A stretch of 63,950 nucleotides of DNA from a virus, in the IMG/VR virus record IMGVR_UViG_3300027899_000982, positions 1-63,950 of that record. The stretch is one strand, 5' to 3'. This document shows positions 39,957 through 48,680 of the stretch, in pieces. Numbering within the stretch: the first letter of the stretch is position 1; each line of letters starts with the position of its first letter. Made by a program: the position numbers and the translations under genes. Under the pieces are notes generated by a model. The model was not told the DNA's origin, ran no database searches, and saw only the letters and a program-made list of their open reading frames with translations.

Positions 39957-40972
39957 CTTGAACGATTTAACCTGCTCCTTGCAGTTTGTTTAGGTTTTTC
40001 AGGTTGGGGTGGTTGTAGGTCTTCATTTTGCTCTTCCGTAGCAACCATACAGTCATTGTAAACATCACAATTACTACATTCACTCAATTTGTCAATCTCT
40101 AACCCAAAGCATTCTGGAATTTCCTGTGGTTGTTCTTTTTCAGGTTCTACAACTGGTGGTTTTCTTATTGCCCTGCCGATTCCAGTTTGTTGTACAACAG
40201 GTTCTACATCCTTTACAGTTTGCCTGATTTTAGACCCATAAAAAGCAGAGTTTATTTCATCATAATCAGCTACATATACTACTTCTTCCAGGCAGTAGGT
40301 GGAATCAAGTAATTCATCTGGAATGACATAGGGCACACCATCTACTTCTCTGTCTTGGAAATTATGTCCTAAATATTGGGTATTATCCTTTCCCGACCCT
40401 GTCCTTTTGAATGAAATAGACTTGCCTTGGTCCGGATGAGAAAACAAAACCTTTCCACCACCTCTTGGTTTTTGTGATAATATGTTTAAATGTCTTTCCA
40501 TATTCCAATGGGCTACCACCCAAATTTGAACACCTTTGTTTTCTTCCTTAGCATCATCGTAGACAATAACATTATAGACAGTCATTCTTTTGGGTTTTAA
40601 AGCTTTCCATACATCATCCTCAGCACCATCTTCTCTCAATTGTTTAGAGTGTTCACAAATAGGGCAAGGATTACCAAAGTTAGTTAAAGGACAGACATAC
40701 ATGGCATCATTAGCCCCTACATTCTTATGGACATAATAGGTAGCATGGTCACTAACGTCACCCTTTTTAATTTTCTTTTCAGGGTTATTAGCACCTGCAA
40801 TGTAAGGGAGAATATCAATTAGGTGCTCACCCTCCTTACACCACCATTCCTGAATACCTTCACCTTTGATTATACTACCAAATTTGAGTCCACCTTCATT
40901 AGTATCAAATGATTCCTTACGCCTTTCCAACAACTGGTCTGACATTTTACTTCTTAATTGACTTACTTTCAT
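39953..40972 (-). CDS. gp32-like single-stranded DNA binding protein
   Basis: A 339-aa protein with the architecture of phage T4 gp32 relatives: a basic N-terminus (KVSQLRSKMSDQLLERRK), an OB-type core with zinc Cys (CPLTNFGNPCPICEHS) and HATYYVHKNVG, and a long hydrophilic C-terminal tail. The tail holds CFGLEIDKLSECSNCDVYNDC, a second Cys cluster, and ends basic, not acidic as in T4. The neighbour recA and the UvsY-like gene support the call. Confidence 0.75.
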   Translation of the reverse strand: MKVSQLRSKMSDQLLERRKESFDTNEGGLKFGSIIKGEGIQEWWCKEGEHLIDILPYIAGANNPEKKIKKGDVSDHATYYVHKNVGANDAMYVCPLTNFGNPCPICEHSKQLREDGAEDDVWKALKPKRMTVYNVIVYDDAKEENKGVQIWVVAHWNMERHLNILSQKPRGGGKVLFSHPDQGKSISFKRTGSGKDNTQYLGHNFQDREVDGVPYVIPDELLDSTYCLEEVVYVADYDEINSAFYGSKIRQTVKDVEPVVQQTGIGRAIRKPPVVEPEKEQPQEIPECFGLEIDKLSECSNCDVYNDCMVATEEQNEDLQPPQPEKPKQTARSRLNRSR

Positions 40973-41126
40973 TTGTCCCTCCTGTTATTTTAGATATGAA
41001 TTCCAATTTAGAATCGAAAAAAGATTTAAAAAAAGCAGCCGTCACAATTCTTACTGTTAAGTAGACCAAAAAAAGCCCCCCTATGAAGATTGGAATAAGC
41101 CACAAAGGATTAAACTGCCCTGGCAC
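40947..41126 (-). CDS. possible 59-aa membrane protein between genes
   Basis: Read from GTG 41126, a 59-aa product overlaps both neighbours and fills the 137-base gap. It has one clear membrane stretch (LWLIPIFIGGLFLVYLTVRI) and a polar end. The ribosome site is poor, so this gene is uncertain. Confidence 0.35.
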   Translation of the reverse strand: MPGQFNPLWLIPIFIGGLFLVYLTVRIVTAAFFKSFFDSKLEFISKITGGTNESKSIKK

Positions 41127-41589
41127 GGTTAAGCCTTTTCTTTAGATTTATGTCCTTGTCCATCTCTTCCAACATGGCTGTTCTGTCTTTAGGGGGGGCA
41201 TCTCTAAGATAATATTCTGACAAAAATAGCCTAACTAAATTATCCAAGGCATACTTTTTATGGTTTAAGGATTCAATTGCAGATTGGATTATCTTATGAT
41301 TATACTTTAACTGGTTATAATTGTCAAGGCATTTCCGATATTTATCATTAGTTATGATGGCAGAATTTACAGCGGATTCGGTTATTTTTTCAAGTTTAAA
41401 CTCGGTTGGGTATGTTCTGATAGCCAAGTCCAACTCCGCTTTTACAAGGTCAATGTTTTCTTTTGCCCTGTCCCTTTCCATTTCGGCTTCAGCTAATTGG
41501 ATAGACCAATTGTGAAAGGTTGATGGTTGTTTAGCCCATTCATCATCCAGCGAAAACTTGTCAATCTCTAAGTCTTTTTCAAATCCCAT
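41110..41589 (-). CDS. coiled-coil phage protein of the recombination block
   Basis: A 159-aa, mostly helical protein: KDLEIDKFSLDDEWAKQPS, then AEAEMERDRAKENIDLVKAE and LNHKKYALDNLVRLFLSEYY. This pattern is familiar from a family found next to SSB and RecA genes in many phages; a UvsY-like mediator role has been suggested by position but is not shown. It is the first gene after the promoter at 41609-41638, with TAGGAGGACACT as SD. Confidence 0.65.
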   Translation of the reverse strand: MGFEKDLEIDKFSLDDEWAKQPSTFHNWSIQLAEAEMERDRAKENIDLVKAELDLAIRTYPTEFKLEKITESAVNSAIITNDKYRKCLDNYNQLKYNHKIIQSAIESLNHKKYALDNLVRLFLSEYYLRDAPPKDRTAMLEEMDKDINLKKRLNRARAV

Positions 41590-41608
41590 AGTGTCCTCCT
41601 ATACTCTT

Positions 41609-41638
41609 ATTATACCATGCTTTCCCATTATTGGACAA
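41609..41638 (-). promoter_or_regulatory. promoter of the SSB-RecA unit
   Basis: TTGTCC (41638-41633), 18 bases, TATAAT (41614-41609), preceded by ATTTT and with CATGG directly before the -10 box. Transcription would start at about 41602, just upstream of AGGAGG and ATG 41589. Confidence 0.85.
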
Positions 41639-41641
41639 AAA

Positions 41642-42550
41642 TTATTGACATGCCAGGTAACAAGCTAGAATTAATCCAGCCCTACCCGAATACATAAATG
41701 ATTCTGTGAACGTAGCCATAATTCCAGCAGTCCTATCATCTCCTTTGCCTAAAAGTACAGTTGAAAAATATCCCAATATAGCATATCTAATTGTTTCTGG
41801 TTCTTGTTTTAAACCCTTAAGTAAATCAGCAACAGTTGACCAATCCTTTTTTAGTAAAGCCCTACATAATTCTATGGTCTTAGATTCATCAATTAATCCT
41901 TCACCAATGGCAGCTAAAGCTAAATTATCATCGGTAATATCAGAAATCTTTTCCAAGAAAAGTAAAGCCTGTCTTGGACAACCATTTGATACTTTGTTTA
42001 TCTCTCTAAGAATGGTAGGTTTAATATCAAACCCTTCTGCTTTGCAAACTTTTCTAAGTAATAGGGACATAGTTGGAGTTATCAATGGGTATACTTGATA
42101 AGCATCACACCTATTTCTAATAGTGACTATCAGTTTATCAGGGTCAGTAGTACATAGAATAAATCTGATATGGTCAGGAGTGTCTTCAAGTATTTTGAGT
42201 AAAGCACCTTGGGCATCAGGTGTAAGCTTGTGGGCTTCATCCATAAGGTAAATCTTAACTTTACCATTTATGGGTGCATAGATAGAATTGGCTATTATTT
42301 CCCTGACAGTGTCTATCCCCCTGGTATTTCCCAAATCATATTCATAAAAATCTTTAGGGCTACAAACCAATTCATCTCTTACTATTCTGGCCAAAGTAGT
42401 TTTACCACACCCGCTTGGACCGTAGAATAGAAAAGACTTAACTTGATTTTTCTTTAGAACTGACTTTAGAGTTGAAATTATAGAATCATTTCCAAGAAAT
42501 TCATCAAATGTTTGGGGTCTATACTTTCGGTGTAGCGGCAGATTTTCCAT
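41642..42550 (-). CDS. clamp loader ATPase (gp44/DnaX-like)
   Basis: A 302-aa AAA+ protein: HRKYRPQTFDEFLGND (the universal clamp-loader box), Walker A GPSGCGKT at 44-51, DEAHK Walker B, and sensor 1 FILCTTDP. The arginine finger region follows as RNRC. It loads the sliding clamp encoded at 45240-46223. No separate small subunit gene (gp62 type) is obvious, so it may act as a homomer, or the partner is elsewhere. Confidence 0.85.
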   Translation of the reverse strand: MENLPLHRKYRPQTFDEFLGNDSIISTLKSVLKKNQVKSFLFYGPSGCGKTTLARIVRDELVCSPKDFYEYDLGNTRGIDTVREIIANSIYAPINGKVKIYLMDEAHKLTPDAQGALLKILEDTPDHIRFILCTTDPDKLIVTIRNRCDAYQVYPLITPTMSLLLRKVCKAEGFDIKPTILREINKVSNGCPRQALLFLEKISDITDDNLALAAIGEGLIDESKTIELCRALLKKDWSTVADLLKGLKQEPETIRYAILGYFSTVLLGKGDDRTAGIMATFTESFMYSGRAGLILACYLACQ

Positions 42551-42716
42551 TATTTTCCTTTCCTATCCATTTCTCTAAATATTCTTGTAATAGAACAGAC
42601 AATCCAAGGCCGGTCTTATTGCATTTCTTTTTGACTTTAAAAGCCAAATCAGGGTCAAGGCAAAAACTCATAACTATTTTTTTCGGACTAATATCACCCG
42701 CTACTTTCCTCCCCAT
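42519..42716 (-). CDS. small ribbon-helix-helix-like protein
   Basis: A 65-aa basic protein: KKIVMSFCLDPDLAFKVKKKC is a strand plus helix and GLGLSVLLQEYLEKWIG a second helix, the RHH DNA-binding plan. AAAAGGAGGTTAAAA precedes ATG 42716. It overlaps both the polymerase end and the clamp loader start, so it may be a local transcription regulator (inference). Confidence 0.55.
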   Translation of the reverse strand: MGRKVAGDISPKKIVMSFCLDPDLAFKVKKKCNKTGLGLSVLLQEYLEKWIGKENNGKSAATPKV

Positions 42717-45240
42717 TTTTAACCTCCTTTTTGTAATACCATGCTTGGTCTATTTCCGTCATTTCAAATTCGACAATTAATGGGACTATTATCCAAGGCC
42801 ATTTTTTCGTTATTCGTTTAGTCATTATTCCTTTGCATAGATTAAACACCAATTCCTTTTCAGGCGGGTAAAGGTCAAAAACTATGCTGTCATGTATCTG
42901 ACCAATTATCTTTGTCTTACAGTCTTTCAGGGCTTTGTTTATTTCAATCAAAGACCACAGTAAGCAATGGAAAGCTGGCCCTTGGACTATCCAGTTATAT
43001 AAATCATTTCTGGTAAGATACCCATCGCTTTGAAATCCAGTAATGTATTTGACATACCCATGTTCTAAATAGAATTTTTCAGTTTGTTTTTGCCATTCCT
43101 TTACTCCGGTAAATTTTCCCCAAAACCTTCTTTCGTCCTTTTCACAATGTTTTTCAAAATCATTATAAGTGCTGATACCTTTTCTATTGAGATGTTGTTT
43201 AACTTTTAATTTGTCTATTAGGGGCCAAACATTGCCAGCACAGCCTACATAATAACTTCCATAAAAGTATGGAAATACCTTCTGATTCTTAGCATAAAAT
43301 CTTATTTCCTTTGCAAGATCATGATTTAATTTGTTCCATTCATTGTCAGTAAATAGAAACAATTCTTTAGCCTCGTCCTTGTGCATATCTCCACCATTAA
43401 TTAAATAGTCAAGCAGTGCAGAGTCTTTGCTTAGACAGGCTATAATTCTAACTTCTAAACTACCATAATCAACTTCAAGTATTTGATTTCCTTTGGTTGG
43501 TATGATTCCTGATCTGGTTATCAGTTTGGCTTTTTCCTCCCTTACCGGAATGTTCTGAAAGTTTGGTTTATCACTTGAACTCCTATAGGTAGTCACCATG
43601 TTTAGATTGAACGATGGGTGTAGTTTCCCATCATTACAAGTCTCTCGGATAAACTGAGATAAATATGTTCCCTTTATCTTTTCCAATCTACGCATTCCTA
43701 GTAGTTTATTGGAAAACTCTGAATTCATTTCAACCAGGACGCTGCTATCAACAGAAAAATTTCCTTTATCAGTTGATTTTACAGATGGTAGTTTTAAAAT
43801 ATCAAAAAACAAAAACTGCAAGTCAGTAGTCGAACCTAAATCAATTGTTCTACTATTTGTTTTTTTGAATAGTTGTGCTTCTTCAGAAGCAAGCAAAGTG
43901 TTCTCAAGGTCACTTATTTCAAGTTTTAATTTTTCATTTTCTTTTTGGTAATGATTACTATTAACACAAATCCCATTATTTTCTATGTCTGCCAAGGCTT
44001 TATTTCCAGCAAAAAATAATTTATTTCCTTTACTCAAATGTGGGTTTTTGTCAAATTCCTGTAGTTGATCACGATATAAAATGGATGTTATCAAAGAATC
44101 CATACCACAATATTTTAAAGATTTTTCCAATAGTATTGGGTTGTTTAAAACTTTTGTCCAATCCTTTTTATATGGTTCCGTTTCTTTGTCATACCCTTTT
44201 AAACCATATCGAACATAAGACTGAAATTTTAACTTAGTAGTCTTTTTTCGCCCGTCCAAGACATGTTGGGAAACCATAGTATCCCAATGCCAGCCCTTTG
44301 GTTCAACTCCAAAAACAACTCTACTCCATTTATCTTCAAATTTAAGGTTATGAGCCATCTTAGGAATGTTTTTATTTTCAAGAAATTCTTTCCAGGCAGA
44401 GACAATATTATCTGTCATTTGAAAAGTATAAGCCGAGTCTCCATCAGAAATACTAGTAAAGAATATTCTTGGAACACCCCTATATGGGTTTAGACTTGAT
44501 GTTTCATAGTCAAAAGCTACTGGTTCATGTTTAGAAAAAGATAAAGCATTTATAATATCTTTAGGATCAGTTAAAATATGTACACAATTTTCAAACATCT
44601 CTGCTTGAGTTTGGACATTGTTATGCTGACATGATTTTAACCTATCTTTATCCAAACAAGAGACAGCAAATTCAAGATCCTTTTCAAACACCATTCCAAG
44701 TTTTTCATCTTTATTTCTAAGTATGTAACTAGGATGATATAGGGGCACTATCCATGATTTAAAATCATAATCTGGAATACACCTTTTTCTCCAAGGGGTT
44801 ATGTTTGTATCTTCAAAATCATCCATATAGAATGATTCTAAAGAAGCGTTTCCCATAAGCCAGATAAATTTAGGGTTTAATTTTTTAATAACTTCAATAA
44901 CTCTTGGTTTGCAGTTTTTTATTTCGGAGAAAGTTGGTTTGCGGTTATCACCTTTTTTATCACTTGGCCTACAATTTATAGCATTGATTTTCCAGAAGTC
45001 CCTATCCAAATCAAAGCCCAAATTGGTCAAATGGTTTCTAAGTAGATTACCAGCCTGACCACTTAACTGTATGCCTGTATCATCTTCAGTTTTTCCAGGT
45101 GCTTCAGCAATAATAAGGATTTCTTTTTTACCAAGTCCGGTATAGTCCATTCTTGGAGACTTGCATTTTTTGTATAGGCCACACTTTTGACAGTTATCGG
45201 TCTGGCCTATAACATCCTTTTTTGAAAAGAAACCTTTCAT
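42694..45240 (-). CDS. DNA polymerase family A fused to a family 4-like uracil-DNA glycosylase
   Basis: An 848-aa fusion. Residues 1-205 are a UDG family 4 domain: iron-sulfur Cys17, Cys20, Cys90, Cys110, AEAPGKTEDDTG at 45-56 and YHPSYILR as catalytic motif. About 230-400 is the 3'-5' exonuclease (VAFDYETSSLNPY). The rest is PolA: QNIPVR, motif A LEVDYGSLEVRIIA, motif B with KNQKVFPYFYGSYY, motif C GQIHDSIVFDL, where HDS replaces the common HDE. SPO1 polymerase is a known relative of this layout. TAATG coupling to the clamp gene. Confidence 0.9.
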   Translation of the reverse strand: MKGFFSKKDVIGQTDNCQKCGLYKKCKSPRMDYTGLGKKEILIIAEAPGKTEDDTGIQLSGQAGNLLRNHLTNLGFDLDRDFWKINAINCRPSDKKGDNRKPTFSEIKNCKPRVIEVIKKLNPKFIWLMGNASLESFYMDDFEDTNITPWRKRCIPDYDFKSWIVPLYHPSYILRNKDEKLGMVFEKDLEFAVSCLDKDRLKSCQHNNVQTQAEMFENCVHILTDPKDIINALSFSKHEPVAFDYETSSLNPYRGVPRIFFTSISDGDSAYTFQMTDNIVSAWKEFLENKNIPKMAHNLKFEDKWSRVVFGVEPKGWHWDTMVSQHVLDGRKKTTKLKFQSYVRYGLKGYDKETEPYKKDWTKVLNNPILLEKSLKYCGMDSLITSILYRDQLQEFDKNPHLSKGNKLFFAGNKALADIENNGICVNSNHYQKENEKLKLEISDLENTLLASEEAQLFKKTNSRTIDLGSTTDLQFLFFDILKLPSVKSTDKGNFSVDSSVLVEMNSEFSNKLLGMRRLEKIKGTYLSQFIRETCNDGKLHPSFNLNMVTTYRSSSDKPNFQNIPVREEKAKLITRSGIIPTKGNQILEVDYGSLEVRIIACLSKDSALLDYLINGGDMHKDEAKELFLFTDNEWNKLNHDLAKEIRFYAKNQKVFPYFYGSYYVGCAGNVWPLIDKLKVKQHLNRKGISTYNDFEKHCEKDERRFWGKFTGVKEWQKQTEKFYLEHGYVKYITGFQSDGYLTRNDLYNWIVQGPAFHCLLWSLIEINKALKDCKTKIIGQIHDSIVFDLYPPEKELVFNLCKGIMTKRITKKWPWIIVPLIVEFEMTEIDQAWYYKKEVKNGEESSG

Positions 45241-46223
45241 TAAGGCAATGCCATTACATGTTTGAACTTATCTGTTTGAAATAAAGCCTTATCCGGTCCC
45301 AAGGTAATCTTAGTTACCTTATCCAAAATCTCGAACAGAAAGGCTGGGTTTATCCTAAATTTAACGTCACGGTCCAACGTCTGGTCCAAGACAAAATTGG
45401 TCCAGCCACGGTCATTTTCAGCACCACACCTTAGTTTTCCATCAGCAGTTTCAATGGTTACAAATCTTTCAAAAGGATTATCATTGTCAGCTAGAAATTC
45501 CACTGATTTTACTGCTATCCTTAACTCTTTGGGTAATTCAAAAGTTTCCCCGGTAACAGCAAACAAAGCATTCACGTTAGGATAATCCCCCACAGCCTTG
45601 CGACAGGAAAACACAGCTTGGCTTGACAATTCAAAATGGACAAAGGAATTATCTTGGCATACTTTTACTGGGTCAAATTTCAATAGACTGGTAATAACAG
45701 GCAAAGTCAGCATGTAAGCATTTTTGACAGGCTTGGAAAAGGTATATTTACTTACTCTGAAATTGTCTGAAGAAATTACATTTCTTTTGTCTACTTTCAG
45801 ACATGTAAGTAAACCCAAGGACTGGTCTGTACTGGCAGAAAATGAACATAGAGTTAATGCTTCCTTAAAATCATCAGGCAGGTTTTCCCATTCACAGTTT
45901 TCCGGCAGTGCAAATGGAATTTCTTGGTCGGCATGAGTCATTTTCAGACCACCAGAAACATTTTGGGCATTAATTAACAACTGATTTTCTTCTACCAACA
46001 TCTCAAAATCAGGTATCATGTCTTTGTTAATTGAACTGATTAATTTACTCAAGTCATTGGCATTTACTCCACCAGTGAAATCAGTCTGGAGTGGGCAGTA
46101 AACAATAATTTGGTCATTACCAGCTATAAGATACATACCGTTAAAGAACACAAATTCATCTTTGTCCATTCCAGCTTGAATAGTCTTTAATGCCTTTTCT
46201 AATTCGACAGTATTTATTTGCAT
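45240..46223 (-). CDS. sliding clamp (DnaN-like)
   Basis: A 327-aa beta clamp-type protein: INTVELEKALKTIQAGM start, DNFRVSKYTFS and the domain pattern of three similar folds, ending KITLGPDKALFQTDKFKHVMALP, which corresponds to the VMPM(R/K)L end of bacterial DnaN. Length is slightly below the 366 aa of E. coli. It lies directly upstream of the polymerase gene, an order that fits its role as processivity factor. Confidence 0.8.
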   Translation of the reverse strand: MQINTVELEKALKTIQAGMDKDEFVFFNGMYLIAGNDQIIVYCPLQTDFTGGVNANDLSKLISSINKDMIPDFEMLVEENQLLINAQNVSGGLKMTHADQEIPFALPENCEWENLPDDFKEALTLCSFSASTDQSLGLLTCLKVDKRNVISSDNFRVSKYTFSKPVKNAYMLTLPVITSLLKFDPVKVCQDNSFVHFELSSQAVFSCRKAVGDYPNVNALFAVTGETFELPKELRIAVKSVEFLADNDNPFERFVTIETADGKLRCGAENDRGWTNFVLDQTLDRDVKFRINPAFLFEILDKVTKITLGPDKALFQTDKFKHVMALP

Positions 46224-46231
46224 TAAGTCTC

Positions 46232-46783
46232 CTATTTGTTTTTAGACCATCGTTTCTTTTGGGCTAAAGACATTTTTAATTTTGTTTCTTCACTAGCTTT
46301 GTTTCCCAAATTGTATTTATTTCCCATTCTATCTAAAGAATATTTCCTGCGTGTTTCTTCAGAATGGTGTTTTCCAAACATACCATTAGATGGTCCAATT
46401 TGTTTTCCTTTTAAAGCAACAGACATTTTTCTAAGTGTTTCTTCAGAGTGTTTTTGCCCTTTCTTAGACAAAGACAATTTTTGTTTAGACTCTTCAGAAA
46501 AATGTTTACCATAAAAATGATTCTTCTCTCCTTTTACAGATTCAGATATTTTATGTTTGGTTTCTTTAGAAATAATCTTTCCTTTGTGATGTAAACTTTG
46601 GTGGTCGGCATGTGTCATTAATTCTAAATTTTCAATCGCATCATTCAGAGTATCCTCATCCTTATGATGTACAACCATTCCCTTTTTCCAAGGATTATTT
46701 GGGTTATGTTCGTTCCAAATGATGTGGGCACGTTGCTGATTTCCTACCATAGAACGATTTCTATAAATTCTATAAATTTCCAT
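46232..46783 (-). CDS. HNH homing endonuclease with NUMOD3 repeats
   Basis: A 183-aa endonuclease: RAHIIWNEHNPNNPWKKGMVVHHKDEDTLND is the HNH core, followed by six NUMOD3 units (SKETKHKISESVKG, SEESKQKLSLSKKG, SEETLRKMSVALKG). It stands between a DNA methyltransferase and the sliding clamp gene. The core is most similar to that of the 14728-15216 copy. Confidence 0.9.
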   Translation of the reverse strand: MEIYRIYRNRSMVGNQQRAHIIWNEHNPNNPWKKGMVVHHKDEDTLNDAIENLELMTHADHQSLHHKGKIISKETKHKISESVKGEKNHFYGKHFSEESKQKLSLSKKGQKHSEETLRKMSVALKGKQIGPSNGMFGKHHSEETRRKYSLDRMGNKYNLGNKASEETKLKMSLAQKKRWSKNK

Positions 46784-46788
46784 TGCTC

Positions 46789-47646
46789 TTATTTCCTGTT
46801 TATAAAAACTAGGAGGTACTCATGCGTACGTATAAGTACCCTCTTTCCATGATCGAACATTGCAACTCTTCGAGTTGACGAATTGTTCTTTTGTAAAAGA
46901 ATGATTTCCTCTTTTAATTCAAAAGAATGTTTTTGGTGCAACCTTGCAATGTCATGGTTTAAAGCCATGAGTGGCAGGTCTGAATTTTTTCCCCTTGTCA
47001 GACCTACCACCCAACAGGATAAAGTCCCAGGTTTTAGAATTCTCCCTGATTCCTTTATGCACTCATCAATTCCGCTAAGAAAATCATCGTAAGTATCGCA
47101 CTCAGATAAATCACCATTTGGCCCTCCATACATTTCAGTGTTGTAATAAGGTGGACAGGTTATCAGAAAATCGGCACTATTGGTTTTTATGAATGGCACA
47201 CTGCGGCTGTCTCCCCTGAAAAGTTTAATTCCCTTTTCAGCACTGTTAGCCTTAAGCCTTTTGTTTACAGCATCTATTTCATCCTGTCTTAATTCAATAC
47301 CTAAATACTTAAGGTCATACTTACTGCAAATAATAGCCCTTGTACCACCACCAGCAAAGGGGTCATATACCGTATGACCTCTCTTTGGTCCATAGATATT
47401 AAGGATATAGATTGCAGTGACTGGGTTAAAAATAGACACCGTAATCTTGCCCCTGTAATAACTTGAACTATCATCTGCTTTAGTAAAGCAATCAGCCCTG
47501 GCTGAATCTTCCAAGGAATCACCAATAAGGGATTTAAGCTTTAGACGTACCTTATCGGAATAGTCCAGCGACCAGACAGTAGTGGGCCAAATGCCATACT
47601 TTTCTTTGGCAGTGATAAAAGGATCTACTAAATCAAAACCCTTCAT
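46789..47646 (-). CDS. DNA N6/N4-methyltransferase
   Basis: A 285-aa methyltransferase of the N6_N4_Mtase type. The SAM-binding motif is VYDPFAGGGTRA near residues 91-101 and the catalytic motif is TCPPYYN near 169. In beta-class enzymes the catalytic motif precedes FxGxG; here FAGGGT comes first, as in the gamma/zeta orders. It may mark phage DNA against host restriction. The start overlaps the excisionase-like gene by ATGA. Confidence 0.8.
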   Translation of the reverse strand: MKGFDLVDPFITAKEKYGIWPTTVWSLDYSDKVRLKLKSLIGDSLEDSARADCFTKADDSSSYYRGKITVSIFNPVTAIYILNIYGPKRGHTVYDPFAGGGTRAIICSKYDLKYLGIELRQDEIDAVNKRLKANSAEKGIKLFRGDSRSVPFIKTNSADFLITCPPYYNTEMYGGPNGDLSECDTYDDFLSGIDECIKESGRILKPGTLSCWVVGLTRGKNSDLPLMALNHDIARLHQKHSFELKEEIILLQKNNSSTRRVAMFDHGKRVLIRTHEYLLVFINRK

Positions 47647-47828
47647 TTTATTAAATCCAAATTATGAGTATGTTCTTCTATCCATTTTTCCAAATCACTT
47701 TCACGAAACAATATTCTACTACCTAGTCTAAAAAAAGGGATCTTTTTCTGATAGGTCCAGAGCCTAATTGTGTGGATTGACAGGTTTAAGATATTAGCTA
47801 CCTGAGCAACATTCAAAAGCTTATCCAT
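47643..47828 (-). CDS. small HTH protein, excisionase family
   Basis: A 61-aa DNA-binding protein with a MerR-like HTH (LNVAQVANILNLSIHTIRLWT) and a wing (PFFRLGSRILFRESDLEKWI). This is the common 'helix-turn-helix 17' form. In phages it acts as Xis or as regulator. No integrase is seen in the window, so a regulatory function is more likely. It is just upstream of the DNA methyltransferase. Confidence 0.75.
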   Translation of the reverse strand: MDKLLNVAQVANILNLSIHTIRLWTYQKKIPFFRLGSRILFRESDLEKWIEEHTHNLDLIK

Positions 47829-47830
47829 TG

Positions 47831-48430
47831 TTAAGCCCCTTCATTCAAGTAGTAACCTTTCCCTTCCTTTCGCATAAGTCCCTTTTCGATTAGTTTCTTG
47901 AAATGATTCCTAAAGGGAATGTTTTTGTCATTCCAAGGTTGTTGTTTAATATCATACATCGTAGTACCAGGATTTTCACGAACGAAGGAAACGGCCATAT
48001 CAGTTTTAGTGCCAGTACGTGCAGGTTTAGGTTCTTTAGGTGGCTTGGGTTCTTTGGGTGGTTTAGGTTCTTTGGGTGGTTTAGGTGTTTTTTCTTTCTT
48101 TGCTACAGGTTCAGGTTGTTCAACAGGTTGTTCAACAGGTTGTTCAATTTCTCCCATTTCTATTTCCTCCTTTTTTTGTCTAGCTGCTAAAGCAGCATCA
48201 GCAATGTCAAATCCACCGTCAATAGTTCGTTTGTTAGCCAATTCATTGTACATGTCAGACACAGCATCAGGCAATTGGTCCTCAACCTCAACTGGCACCG
48301 TTTCTACAGCAGACATGAAATCACTTACCAGCTTTTCTAAACCTTGTTTGGAATCCACCTGAAATTTAGCCAGTCCACAGTTATTCAACGCCTTGATGCT
48401 TACTTTCAACAGCCCTTTTTCAATCTCCAT
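47831..48430 (-). CDS. DNA-binding-type protein with PKPPKE repeats
   Basis: A 199-aa protein in three parts: an N-terminal alpha/beta domain (IKALNNCGLAKFQVDSKQGLEKL), a low-complexity linker with QPVE and PKPPKE repeats (about 95-140), and a C-terminal winged helix-like part (TDMAVSFVRENPGTTMYDI, LIEKGLMRKEGKGYYL). First gene after the 48470 promoter, with AAAGGGGGGT as SD. It may be an early regulator or replication accessory protein. Confidence 0.6.
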   Translation of the reverse strand: MEIEKGLLKVSIKALNNCGLAKFQVDSKQGLEKLVSDFMSAVETVPVEVEDQLPDAVSDMYNELANKRTIDGGFDIADAALAARQKKEEIEMGEIEQPVEQPVEQPEPVAKKEKTPKPPKEPKPPKEPKPPKEPKPARTGTKTDMAVSFVRENPGTTMYDIKQQPWNDKNIPFRNHFKKLIEKGLMRKEGKGYYLNEGA

Positions 48431-48469
48431 TTTGTACCCCCCTTTTGGATTAATTTTTTATCTACTCTC

Positions 48470-48499
48470 ATTATACCATGAATTATTAACTATGGACAA
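48470..48499 (-). promoter_or_regulatory. promoter of the clamp-polymerase unit
   Basis: TTGTCC (48499-48494), 18 bases, TATAAT (48475-48470), with AAAA before the -35 and CATGG before the -10 box. The -35 lies on the end of the 48486-48680 gene. Transcription would start near 48463, giving a 33-base leader to ATG 48430. Confidence 0.85.
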
Positions 48500-48680
48500 T
48501 TTTATTTTCATTTTCGTGAAATTTTTTTATTCTGTTTATGTCCTCGTCTGAGAATTGTCCATACCTAACCATCTCTCCTTGTGGACAGTTTGAACATGGC
48601 TCTCCTAAAAAGATATAAAACTGTTGTAGTAGCAAACAGGTCGTATGATATATGGTTGCTTGCATCCTATCACAGCGCAC
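48486..48680 (-). CDS. small protein downstream of the helicase
   Basis: A 64-aa protein starting with GTG 48680, in a TAGTG overlap with the helicase stop and AAAGGGGAAG nearby. It holds PCSNCPQGEMVRYGQFS, a possible metal site, and a helical end. Its last codons overlap the promoter -35. No family recognised. Confidence 0.5.
   Translation of the reverse strand: MRCDRMQATIYHTTCLLLQQFYIFLGEPCSNCPQGEMVRYGQFSDEDINRIKKFHENENKIVHS

Noticed and set aside
47643-47828. Excisionase-like gene as evidence of a temperate phage
   Set aside because: No integrase, attachment site or repressor is visible and the HTH type is used widely as a regulator, so lysogeny is not claimed.
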